Source: Populus alba (lineage: Eukaryota; Streptophyta; Magnoliopsida; Malpighiales; Salicaceae). From it: a DNA stretch of 64,000 nucleotides. The notes beneath the pieces are model-generated. The model did no database searches, had not been told where the DNA came from, and worked only from the letters and a program-made list of their open reading frames with translations. Shown one piece after another: positions 12,118 through 22,999 of the stretch (position 1 is the stretch's first letter; each line of letters opens with the position of its first letter). A program made the position numbers and the translations under genes. Location: positions 15,568,169 through 15,632,168 of the forward strand of contig NC_133288.1 in NCBI RefSeq assembly GCF_005239225.2, read 5' to 3'.

Positions 12118-12270
12118 GATTATACTTAGTGGCCATAGTATTAGCGACTAAGAATGAGATAGGAATGATACTTAGTGGCTATAGTGATAGTGACTAAGGG
12201 TAAGAAAGGAATGATACTTAATGACCGCAGTATCAGTGACTAAGAACAAGATATAAATTGATAGTTAACG
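12118..12270. repeat. Tandem array, 46-bp unit, about three copies
   Basis: GATACTTAGTGGCTATAGT followed by GTGACTAAG recurs from about 12121, 12167 and 12213. Confidence 0.8.
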
Positions 12271-13157
12271 ATTAATTACTAATATCTATGAATATGACAA
12301 CTTTTGATGTTTAGTTGCCCAAAAGAATGATGACTACAGAAGAAAAGTATGATTTGTTTAATTATAAAATGATGATGTAGATTCTCCCTTCCCCATGCTT
12401 CTATTTAAGTTGGCAAGTCCTTTAAATTAAATTATGGGTAACAAAAATTACTTCCTAATTGTCCCTAATAAAAAGAGAATTCATGTGGTTGTCTTTCTTT
12501 TGAATGGAAACCATTGTATTGTTGTTTCCAATGAGTATAAACTATGGTGTTTTTGTTTTTTAATAATGGAAACCATTGTGTAAGACCATTAATCGATGCT
12601 TAAAAATGTTAATGACAAGGGGGGTTGATTGGCAACTTAAGACATAATATTGTTTAATGTATTACTAAGTCAAAATAAATGTTAATGGGGTGATAATGTA
12701 ACAAAAGATTGTGATGCCTAGAAAATAGAAAATATGGTAATGTTACAAACAAATTATGTTAAACAGTGATGGTGATGAGTATACATAGGATTAATATATG
12801 TGGTTACTTCAAGGATTGTACCCAAAGAAATCGGTAACTAAGAAAATGAAATATTAATTATTGATTGGGGAATCAAAAATTAAGAAAATGAGTTGCTATG
12901 TGGTGATGTATAGTCAGCAATCTTAGATTTGAATGTATTACATAATTCTTAGATTTATGTACATCATAGGCTTATATAAAAGGATATGTGATTTGTTTTC
13001 ACTACTACTACCTTGATATATTACATGTATATAACAAAAGTAATACGTTAAAAGTCTACTGATCAGCTTAGTTGTGGGAAGGTCCTATTACAATTGAAGA
13101 TTCATGTAAGTATGTTTAGATATTATTAAATAAGAAGGAAAATAACAATGTGAAAGC

Positions 13158-13323
13158 ATATAACTAACTTCATGTTTATTATCCCATCAACTCTTCACAG
13201 TTTCTTGTGAACCCATTATTTGAGATTACAAATTCTAGTCTTGAACTTGTTAAAATTATTCCATTAAAAATTAATTATCTACTTTAAGTTACTCCATGTA
13301 AAAACCTTATTAAAATTGTTCTC
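13158..13323. repeat. Direct repeat R1 (166 bp) flanking truncated element A
   Basis: Aligns without gaps to 19825-19990 with four mismatches by eye. R1 abuts the broken integrase end of element A and R2 abuts the outer end of its LTR. It is not LTR sequence of element A. Confidence 0.9.
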
Positions 13324-16300
13324 TTATTTGCTTTAGAAGCGTAAAGTTTGTTCTTTTTCTCTATTTGTAGTCGAACTCCCTCATGGAGTTCTCTCACCAT
13401 CTTTGCCTTCTTTTCACCATCTAAACTTACTCTTTCTTCAAAACATAAAGGAATTAAGTCCATAGGAGTTAGTGGATTAAAACCATAAACAATTTCAAAA
13501 GGAGAAAAAGTAGTAGTCGAATCCACAGTTCTATTATAAGCAAACTCAACAAAAGGCAAACATTCTTCCCAACTTTTCAAATTCTTTTGAATTACAACAC
13601 GTAAAAGTTGGGATAATGTTCTATTCACTACCTTAGTTTGTCCATCTGTTTGAGGATGGCATGTTGTCGAAAATATGAGTTTAGTTCCCAACTTTCCCCA
13701 TAAGGTCTTCCAAAAGTAACTAAGGAACTTAACATCATGATCTGACACTATATTCTTAGGAATGCCATGCAAACGTACAATCTCCCTAAAGAACAAGTCT
13801 GCGATATGAGATGCATCATCTGTTTTATGGCATGCAATGAAATGCGCCATTTTAGAAAACTTATCAACCACAACAAAAATAGAGTCTCTACCTTTCTTTG
13901 ACCTAGGTAAACCTAAGACAAAGTCCATAGAGATATCTACCCAAGGTTCAGTAGGCACAGGTAATGGTGTATATAATCCATGCGGTTTTACTCTAGATTT
14001 TGCCTTTCTATAAGCAATGCACTATTCACAAATTCATTGCACGTCTCTTTTCATCTTTGGCCAATAGAAATGCTCATGCAATACATCCAAGGTTTTTGCG
14101 ACCCCAAAGTGACCCATTAAACCACCCCCATGTGCTTCACGAACAAGCAATTCACGCAAAGAACTCGCAGGAACACACAATCTATTATCTTTGAACAAAT
14201 AACCATCCATCAAATAAAACTTACCAAAAGCTAAATGTCCAAATGCATTATAAATCTCAACAAAGTCAGAATCATTATCATACAATTCCTTCACATATTC
14301 AAAACCTAACAATCTAGTATTCATGGTGTGTAAAAGAACATACCTGCGCGAGAGTGCATCAGCTACAATGTTCTCTTTCCCTTGCTTATACTTGATTACG
14401 TAAGGAAAAGTTTCAATGAATTCAACCCATTTTGCATGCCTCCTATTCAACTTACCTTGTCCTTTCAGATGTTTAAAGGACTCATGATCCGAATGGACTA
14501 CAAACTCTTTTGGCCACAAGTAATGCTGTCATGTCTCAAGTGCTCTTACCAAAGCATAGAGTTCTTTATCGTAAGTGGGATAGTTCAAGGTCGCTCCACT
14601 TAACTTCTCACTGAAATATGCAATAGGTCTCCGATCCTGCATCAAAACAGCTCCTATTCCAATTCCAGACGCATCACATTCTATTTCAAATGCTTTCGTA
14701 AAGTCAGGTAAAGCCAAAACAGGTGCAAAACATAATTTGTCTTTCAAAAGAAGAAAAACCAACTCTTGTTCCTCCCCCCATCTAAACCTAACTGACTTTT
14801 TAACAACTTCATTCAAGGGCGTAGCTATTGTGCTGAAATCTTTCACAAAACGCCTGTAAAAACTAGCTAGCCCATGAAAACTCCTTACCTCACTTACCGA
14901 TTTGGGTGTAGGCCAATCCCGGATGGCCTTAACTTTCTCCTCATCCATCTCAATACCCTGTGCAGTTACAACATAGCCAAGAAACACAATTTTCTCCATG
15001 CAAAAGGCACACTTTTTAAAATTAGCATACAATTTCTCACTACGCAACACACTAAGTACATTACGCAAATGATCAAGATGCTCAATTAAGTTCTTGTTAT
15101 ATATCAAAATGTCATCAAAATACACAACCACAAACTTACCTATGAATGCACGCAACACATGATTCATTAAACGCATAAACGTACTAGGTGCATTTGTAAG
15201 TCCAAACAGCATTACTAACCATTCATACAAACCATGCTTAGTCTTAAATGTTGTTTTCCACTCATCACCTTCTTTCATCCTAATTTGATGGTACCCGTTT
15301 TTCAAGTCAATTTTAGAGAAAATACAGGATCCATGTAACTCATCTAACATGTCATCAAACCTAGGAATGGGATGTCTATACTTTACCGTTATGTTGTTGA
15401 TGGCTCGGCAATCAACACACATCCTCCATGTTGCATCCTTTTTTGGAACAAGTAGCACGGGTACAGCACACGGGCTCATACTCTCACGAATGTAACCCTT
15501 TTCCATCAGCTCATCAACTTGCCTTTGAAGCTCCTTTGTCTCCTCGGGATTGCTTCTATAAGCTGGTTGGTTAGGAATTGAAGCTCCGGGTATGAAATCA
15601 ATCTGATGCTCTATCCCCCTCAATGGTGGTAATCCGCTAGGAGTATCGTCGGAAAACACATCATCAAACTCCTGCAACAAAGAAATAGCAACACTAGGCA
15701 CAATATGATCAAGATCATTAGTATTAAAGTAAGCCTCTTTGTACACAAGTAAAATCATTAGCTTGTTTGTGAAAAATGCAGATCTGACCTCACCCTCTCT
15801 AGCATAAAAATTGGGTTGTTTCTTTAGTTTTTCCACACAATCCTCATCACACTTACTAACTTTCTTCACTCCTCTTGTCTTACCTCCACTCTCGGCCAGA
15901 TTTGGGTGTTTTTGAGTTGTGGTCAAATGGTTTGATTTGTTTGGAGTGTTGGCCGAATATTTGCTTGTGTTTGGATGGGTGACCGAATGGGTTGTGGTGG
16001 TTTGGGTTCTAGCTGAATCTGATGTTCTTCTCTCCCCTTGTTCCTTACCTTGATTTTCTCTCCCAATCGCCTCATGCTCACTTTTTAGCTTTATTTGATC
16101 ATCATACACCTGTTTGGGTGTAAGAGCTACAAGAGTGATGGTTTTACCATCTTTTACAATGGTATACCTATTTTTAACCCCATCATGAATTGTCTTCCTA
16201 TCATATTTCCATGGTCTCCCCAACAAGATGTGACTTGCTTGCATTGGTACCACATCGCACAGAACTTCATCAACATATTTCCCAATCGAAAATGGAACCA

Positions 16301-16340
16301 CAACCTGTTTAGTCACTTTCACCTCACCACTACCATTCAG
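13324..16340 (-). pseudogene. pol: Element A pol: protease tail, RT, RNase H and partial integrase (Ty3/gypsy)
   Basis: Minus-strand frame covering, in order: the protease tail ([11 protein letters not shown]), reverse transcriptase with the YFDD catalytic box (15111-15122), RNase H ([11 protein letters not shown]) and integrase. The integrase zinc finger has H...H near 14110-14140 and a broken C-X2-C. Its core contains MDF (first Asp codon 13923-13925), a second Asp at 13740-13742 and QTKVVNR where the family has Glu. Stops lie at 14529-14531, 14034-14036 and 14022-14024. The catalytic Glu is Lys (13632-13634). At 13323 the integrase breaks off in YASKANK and switches to repeat R1, so the C-terminus and 3' LTR are absent. 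Seen: motifs, stops and truncation. Known: plant chromovirus layout. Inferred: CRM-like clade from TGATG LTR ends and the GPMTR segment in the LTR. Confidence 0.93.
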
Positions 16341-17781
16341 CCCATTGCAATCTATATGGTTTAGCATGCTTAGTAGTACACAAATTTAGTTTACTAACAA
16401 GGGTGGCACTACAAACATTAACACAACTTTCACTATCTATAATTAAACCACACACCTTGCTTTGTACATAACAACGCGTATGGAAGATGTTCTCCCTTTG
16501 TTCATTAGTATCATCTTCCTTGACCTGAACCTGAAGCGTTCGCCTTATAACCAAGGACTCCTCAACCGGTAATGCTAACTCATCCCCATCACTATCCTCC
16601 AATGGTGGCATGCCTTCACAATCAGAACTGTCACTTTCAGATTCCACATCACCATTATCTTTAATCATCATGATTCTTTTGTTTGGACACTCTGAAGCAT
16701 AATGTCCATGTCTCTGACACCTGAAACATTTAACATCACGAGTACGTTTAGGTTGAGTTTCATATTTACCTTTGGCATCAGTAGGGACATCAACGTTATC
16801 CTTTGGTGGTTCAGTTCTAGAAGGACCAAAGGATCTTGGTCGGACAGTACCCTCTCTCTTTAGATTCGGCTTCCAAGATGATGACGAACCCGAATTAAAT
16901 GCTGGTCGTGCATGCCCCTTCCTAAGTTGTCTCTCCACCTTCGTCGCCATGTGAACCATGTCTTCTAGCTCCACATAGTGTTGTAGCTCAACCACATTAG
17001 CAATGTCCCGATTCAACCCATTAAGAAATCTAGCCATGGTGGCTTCTCTATCCTCAACAACATTAGCCCGAATCATTGTTATCTCCATCTCTTTGTGATA
17101 TTCATCTACTGTCTTATAACCTTGATTCAGACCTTGGAGCTTCATATATAAGTCTCTGTAATAGTGGTTTGGCACAAATCTTCTCCTCATTAAAACTTTC
17201 ATCTCCCCCCAAGTTTGAACGGGTCGCTCCCCATTCCTCCTCCTACTGATCATAATCTGATCCCACCAAATCAACGCATACTCCGTAAACTCTATTATCA
17301 CCAATTTCACCTTTTTCTGTTCAGAATAGCTATGGCAATCAAAAATCCAATCTACCTTTTTCTCCCACTCCAAATAAGCCTCGGGATCATTTTTACCTTG
17401 AAAGTTAGGAATTTTCAGTTTAATGGTGTCCAAGTCCCCATCCATATCTTCATAAGTGCTTATGCCACAGAAATTCACATTCCTCCTAGCCTTGTTCGGT
17501 CCAGACCTGATTTCTTGGCTAGCTAATGCAAAATCATAGTCATCTTCACCCTCATCTGCATTTTCATCAACAAACTCTTCAAAATCAGATTTGACATTTC
17601 GTGCTGCCATACGGACCGTATTTCCCCATCGATCAGCCCCACTATTCTGTTGGTTTATCGAATTCACCTCATCTTTCAGATCCTTGTACGTCCAAGACAA
17701 CAGCTCAAGTTCCTGGCCTATGGATCACAATTGGAAAGCTACGTCAATGTTTTGTGTCGCTGATTCGTTGTTTTCAGACAT
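16341..17781 (-). pseudogene. gag: Element A gag and protease N-terminal part
   Basis: An ATG at 17779-17781 opens a frame starting MSENNESATQN; a TGA at 17725-17727 interrupts it after 18 codons, then it stays open to 16330. The body is a retrotransposon gag ([19 protein letters not shown], then WWDQ, then VPNHYYRDL). It is followed by a CX2CX4HX4C zinc knuckle ([14 protein letters not shown], about 16690-16730), an acidic linker and the start of protease. The protease active site reads D-S-E-S; the usual Gly is Glu (16429-16431). The frame is lost at the CCC at 16341-16343: the minus strand has one extra G there compared with the homologous copy near 285, and pol continues in the next frame. 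The ATG was chosen because it is in frame and follows noncoding leader. Confidence 0.92.
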
Positions 17782-18944
17782 TCTTTGAATCTGCAAAATT
17801 TGGTCAGTAGCACAAATATATCCTCACACCTCTCGTGTATCACATAAAACAAAAATCAAGGCTTTTCACTCTATTAAGCTCTCTACGCCTTTTACCTCAC
17901 AACTTGCTTTCTTTTGGTTCTTTAGGAACTGAAATCAACAAATCAAAGTCAGTAGCTTTCGCGGCGCACTCTAATTATAATTTTCAAACTCAAGAATCAA
18001 AAAATATACTGAAAACAAAGCAAAACAAAACTACGATTACGATTTTAAGAGTAGCAATGCAAATTCGTGCGAATTGTGGACGAAACGAAGACACGAAATA
18101 AAACAAAAGAGAATATTAGCAAAAACAATTACTTGACTCCTAGATAACCCAAATATAAGAGAAATTAAAAGATTCAGACAAATCTACACAGTATAGATCA
18201 TGTTCTCAAACTTGATGCAAATTACGCAATTTTTACGTAACAGAATTGAAACCCAGACCAAACAATCTCCAAATGATCTCAAATTCAATATTTAGTAATA
18301 GAATACTATGAAAACACCAAAAATAAATTTATAGGTTGTTCTCTTATGTCTAGGTACCCAAACCCCTTGTATGATCAGTTTGCGGCAGAATTGAATCTCC
18401 AATTAAAACCTTCAGAAACGAATATCAAAATAATTTGAAATTTAATATATGGTGCAATCGCATACCCAGTACTTAGAATATGAAGTTTCAATAGATTCCA
18501 AGGTGTTTTACCTAGGGTTCACTAAGAGTAGTGTTTCTGCGGCAGAATTGAAACTCGAATTCAAACCTCAAGCAAATAATATCAGAATAAGCCCAACTTT
18601 GAGATATGATGTGATCCCACCCCCAATAGACTGAATATGAAGTTTAAATTGATTCCGAGGTGGTTTGCTTATGGTTCACCAAGATTTGTGTTTCTACGAC
18701 AAAAATTGAATGATCCTTCAAATTTCAACTAATCACTCTTTTCTCTATTTCTTTCTGTTTTTTTTCTTTTTTAATAAACTGATATGATTAGAGACAGTAA
18801 CCAAACAAAATATAAATTTTTTTTTCTTAGATGACGCAGACTCGAAGAACAAGAAGATGGACGCACACACTGAAAAACTTAAAGGGAACACTAAAGAAAA
18901 AAAAACAAAAATAACAGAATGATATGACCTTGTTTCGGAGCCTA
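17782..18944 (-). other. Element A untranslated leader
   Basis: Lies between primer site and gag start on the minus strand. It contains a degenerate repeat of about 170 bp: GTTTCTGCGGCAGAATTGAA-like segments with a GGTTCACCAAG motif recur near 18370, 18535 and 18680. No long frame is present on the sense strand. Confidence 0.6.
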
Positions 18945-18956
18945 GCTCTGATACCA
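18945..18956 (-). other. Primer binding site, initiator Met-tRNA type
   Basis: The minus strand reads TGGTATCAGAGC, complementary to the 3' end of plant initiator tRNA-Met, two bases after the LTR end at 18959. This fixes the orientation of element A and marks 18959-19824 as its 5' LTR. Confidence 0.92.
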
Positions 18957-18958
18957 AC

Positions 18959-19824
18959 TGATGTGAACCTCGTGATCACGTGGTCACGCAACCCATAATC
19001 AAGATTGAGATCTGATCCCAGAAAGCCGAAATAGGTCTAATATAAGTGTGACACAATGGAAACCTGCCCCAAGGCACCAACACTATTGAAATGAGTAGAA
19101 TGATGCCACGAAGCTAGTTAATCTTTGATAAGTCAGATTTAGTTCGTTCAAGAACTGAAGAATGCAAGAATCACTCTCACACGTTAAAACTGAAAAATTC
19201 AGAATAATAATCATCAAAGCTGCCGAAATTTTGGCCTACATGAGTTTAAATAGTTCAAGAAAAGTTAACCCTAATGGACCCCTTATGTGGACTTATATGA
19301 GGTCCACTCAAAACCCTAAACTGAAAAGCCTATAACTTAATTCAAACAAGCCTTGGATCCTAGCTTAAAATAAAGTATTAATTAAGCCCAAACAAGCCTT
19401 GGGCTGTAGCTAACAAAATAAAATAAAGCCCCTAATATTAAATCTATGTTCTGCCATGAGAAGAAAAGAATGAACTAAAATAGTACAGAACTGATTGAAA
19501 GCTTATTTATAGCCTTCCATGTAGCCCCTTAATCCTAGAAACAAAAGGAAAAGGTTTCCAAGTTATAGTAGGATTCTTTTGTTTCCTTTGCTGTCCACAT
19601 CTCATGGCCCAAATAAGGTTGTATTGGACCCCTCTTGCACATGGATAAGATGTACTAGGGTCTCCTCTTGATACTCCAATGGACCTTCCAATTCTGACTT
19701 GGTGGAAACCTTTAAAACCAATGCATTCAATGTGTCTTTCAATGTCTTTGTCTTAGACCGAGTCATTGGTCCATTTGGAACATGTAATGGGTCCTTTCTG
19801 GTGTTTCTAGGCTGGTCCGCATCA
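18959..19824 (-). mobile_element. Element A 5' LTR (866 bp)
   Basis: Ends are TGATG and CATCA, perfect 5-bp inverted termini. On the minus strand it starts TGATGCGGACCAG and ends GTTCACATCA, followed by the primer site. The first 200 bases of the minus strand contain an open frame with GPMTRSKTKTLKD and LVHLIHVQEG, which corresponds to the pol extension that overlaps LTRs of this family. A TATAAATA box lies on the minus strand at 19504-19511. The outer end abuts direct repeat R2. Confidence 0.92.
19504..19511 (-). promoter_or_regulatory. TATA box of element A LTR
   Basis: TATAAATA on the minus strand in the middle of the 5' LTR, a suitable position for the U3/R promoter. Confidence 0.55.
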
Positions 19825-19990
19825 ATATAACTAACTTCATGTTTATTATCCCATCAACTCTTCACAGTTTCTTGTGAACCCATTATTTAAGATTACAAAT
19901 TCTAGTCTTGAACTTGTTAAAATTATTCCATTAAAAATCAATTATCTACTTTAAGTTACTCCATGTAAAAACATGATTAAAATTGTTCTC
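19825..19990. repeat. Direct repeat R2 (166 bp)
   Basis: Second copy of R1 (13158-13323), same orientation, same length, four mismatches. Together they look like a very long target duplication around element A. Confidence 0.9.
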
Positions 19991-20392
19991 AAGTAAAAAT
20001 AAAAGAATTTATTTAATCCAAAAATAAATCATATTAGATTAAATAAAAGAAACATAGAAAAAAAGGGTGAAGTTGGACAAAAAAAAAAGTGACAAGGCAT
20101 AAATTAATTAAGAAGGAAAGTACTAAGGAAAAATAGGAAATATAAGATAATAGGGTCAATATGTAATTAATAAAAAATTGACTATAAATGCTCTTTTTTT
20201 CTCTCTCTCTTTGCCCGACATATTTGCTATATAAAGAGAGGGAAAAATGTTGATTTTTTCCCTTCTTAATGCTTGTTAAATCCATAAAAAAAAAATTAAA
20301 GTAAAGGATACATAAGGAAATATTTAAGTCTTTGGGTGGGTTATTTTGAAGAAAATTTAAGGTTTAGGGTTTTGGAAAGGGAAGGATAGTTG
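19991..20392 (+). repeat. LTR fragment of the second gypsy lineage (LTR-E), promoter part
   Basis: Matches 26040-26280: both have a pyrimidine stretch, a TATAAAGAGAGGG-like box, GTTGATTTTTTCCCTTCTTA, and then AGGGTTTTGGAAAGGGAAGGA. The box here is TATATAAA (20228-20235). Homology stops at about 20388, where LTR-B sequence begins. Confidence 0.7.
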
Positions 20393-21250
20393 GTTTAGTG
20401 ACAAGGCTTAATGCTAAGAGATTCAAAGAGACTTTCAATTAACTTTTTCGAGATACATAGGCCAAGGTGGACTTCAAGAGGGTAATAAATAATAAAGCGA
20501 AAGCCTTGATTAATATGATTCATGTTCAAGAAGGGATTGTTGGTGGAACCAATGCCATTACACAAGGATTGGGATAAGAAGACTCAAATCAGATAGTTTG
20601 ACCTTTCGATACTGTTTTGATCATAACTAGCGATGCCAATCAAATTTAGATGCAATTTTTGTTAGGCTGGAAACTAGACTTCCATACAGCTCCAATGATA
20701 TATAGCATGCCTTCTAATTCATTAAGACAAAAGAGAATCATTCATTTGAAATTGGGATTTGATGTTGTTAGCAGATTACAAGAAAAATCGACTTTGTCTT
20801 ATTTTAATTAGTTAAGTTATTGATCTATCTATGTTTTGTGAGGCAACACTTTTTTAACTTTCATACTTGTTTTTGTTATTTATTTTAATTAGCTTGAGCT
20901 AGTATTCGCTTAGTTTAGGTATTATTTAAATTGGATTTATATATGACCCATTAGGAAAACTAGGGTTACTTAGCTTTCTAGTATAAGTATTCTTTTTGAA
21001 GAATATTGGAAAAAAAATGAATTTTACAAAATAAATATATTGCCTCGGTTCTTGATTGAATTTCGACTCTTCAAAGAATTGACCAATCTTTGCTAGTGAT
21101 TTTATACTTTTTTTGCTCATCTCCAGGTGTAGGCATTGTGAATGGGTGGTTTATAGTCTTATTGCCTTAAAGTAAGTTTTCCATTGTCATAAGCTCAATT
21201 CCATACTCAAACTTGGATTAGATAGATCTAGGGTTAGTGAATTCCTAGAT
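20393..21250 (+). repeat. LTR-B copy, plus orientation, 5' end truncated
   Basis: Matches the reverse complement of 4866-5778 from the GPVTR codons onward (here GLVTRLNAKRF) to about 21250. The first 50 bp or so of the LTR, including TGATG, are missing. Shared landmarks include AACTAGACTTCCATA, the AGGCAACACTT region and GTTACTTAGCTTTCTAGTATA. Confidence 0.75.
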
Positions 21251-21404
21251 ATCAAAACATGTGTCCTGAATTATCATAAATTTTAAGTCTTACTCCTATG
21301 ATTTGTCATGGTTATAGAATGTTATATTACTGGTTCTATTGAATAAATATTGAAAATGGGAAGTTGATGGGATGGTTGAGTAATAGGAGTAAAAGCTCGG
21401 CCCA

Positions 21405-21600
21405 ACCTGTTGTATATTGTCCGCTTTGGGCCTTACCGCCCTCACGGTTTTGTTCTTGGTGACGTGAGCCCACTCTTGAGCTTGATGCCCAAAATAACAT
21501 ACAATAGGTTAGCGACTGACACTACTATAAAGCCCTGGCTCTGGACACTCGCTTCCAATGTGGGATATCACAATGTGAGTCCTAGAAGATGAAACAAGTA
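21405..21600 (+). repeat. Short LTR-like fragment with TTGTCCGCTTTGGGCC signature
   Basis: Contains TTGTCCGCTTTGGGCC, CACGGTTTTGTTCTTGG and CCAATGTGGGATATCAC in that order. This combination recurs in small plant LTR/TRIM-like elements, to the best of my knowledge. No paired copy is seen in the window. Confidence 0.4.
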
Positions 21601-21649
21601 TCATAATTATTGTTTGCAAGATATGAAATTATTAAGTTGATAATTTGTT

Positions 21650-22999
21650 ATTGAAATATATAGAGGAAACTCTGCTAATTTTTTTGGTAGATATATATAT
21701 ATAACAAAAAGGGTTTGGCATGAAGGATCCAAGGAAAGACACAGAGAGAACCCTCTAGAGGATATTACCTCTTATGTACCACTAATGGCTCATCATTCAA
21801 GACTGGGGGAGTCATTTGGACTTCAAGGTGATGCTGTTTAAGGCATGCTGGAGTGTCATAGCCCAATGAGTTGAGTCAGTAGAGATGGAGAGTTGTACCC
21901 CCAGTTACAACGACAGTACCTAAAATAGTTCTTGTATTACATATTGACTTAGCATTCATAACTTAAATAGTGAGGGTAGTGATTGAGGTAATACCTAGTA
22001 CACCAACCCTATGATAGCTCTAGTAACTCTGGTAGTCACATTGGTGTGTATTGTAAAAAATATGAGTTAGGGTGTGAACCCTTTTTGGGTGAACTGAAGG
22101 CAGTAATAATGGTTAGGTGGCTTCATATAGTCCAAGACACTTGGGATCAAATACATGTAATGAAGGGTTTGTGGGTGAACTATGCCACCCATTTGCTTTT
22201 TGACAGGGAACGGTCTCAGTAGGATATAGTGAGGTTAAGGAGACCTGTAAGGTTATGGTCATAAATCGATTTTAAGGTGTAATTTGAGCACCAATTTTAT
22301 TCATTGTGTCACTGCAAAGTAAAAGAGTAGGAATTTTTAGCCCTGATGTAGGGAGACATATCATTACTGGATTATGAGAGGTCGTTCCATGACCTCTCTA
22401 TGTTCACCTTACATTGTGTTCCTAGTGACCTACATATGATTAAGAGACTATGAGATGGGTTGCGCTAAGAATTGAGGCAAGGATTGATTGCATTGAAGTT
22501 TGAAACAACTAGGGATCTCATTGAAGTTGTTGAGGCCCTATAGGCATGTATGGGGGAGGCTAGTAGGGCCATCTTAGTTTGGGCAAACAAAAGAACATAA
22601 ATCATTCTCCAGGAAAACCATCTCTTAAAAAAAAAAGAATAAGAAGAAGTTTAGTCAGTTCAAGAAGGGGGCAGGAACAACAATAGTATCTACTCAATGT
22701 ACTAAGGTGAGGTGGACTATAGCATAGTCGAACCTGAGGGGTAGTTTTACTAGAGAATCTTTAAAGCAGAAGATGATTATTTACCCTAAGTGTGCCTTAT
22801 ATAGGCAAAGGTATCCGAGAGATTGTTCGGCATTGCTTGAATGGTGTTACATTTATAAGGGGAACATATATGGTGAGATTGCCCATATTTAGGGCGAAGG
22901 TGTTATTATTGTGTAAGTTAGGGTTATTTTCAGAGAAATTACCCCCAAAGAACTAAGTTTGTTAAGAATTAGCAATAATAGGCTCAAACCTTGTAGTAG
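21650..22999 (+). pseudogene. gag: Decayed gag of the plus-strand Ty3/gypsy element
   Basis: Stop-riddled but readable near the 3' side: RFHDLSMFTLHCVPSD (22380-22430) and an LRQGLIALKFETTRDLIE segment (about 22470-22530) resemble the C-terminal half of a plant gag. A decayed zinc-knuckle region follows (about 22780-22890, YPKC...CYIYKGN). Upstream of 22300 the resemblance is too weak to call. Confidence 0.55.

Larger units (their letters stand above)
6715..13157 (+). repeat. Long LTR-like block with internal tandem arrays and a nested LTR-C
   Basis: Starts TGTAAACCCC after a short purine stretch, which resembles the start of a long Ty3/gypsy LTR. It contains no coding sequence over 6.4 kb (4.8 kb without the nested LTR at 9231-10884). 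It holds a 191-bp array (7895-8480), a 36-bp array (10887-11050), a 52-bp array (11395-11795) and a 46-bp array (12118-12270). A clear 3' end was not found; direct repeat R1 follows at 13158. Very long LTRs are usual for Tekay/Del-type elements, but that assignment is inference. Confidence 0.45.

Noticed and set aside
17591..18101. Plus-strand frames opposite gag and leader of element A
   Set aside because: Shadow frames; the sense strand carries gag motifs and the primer site.
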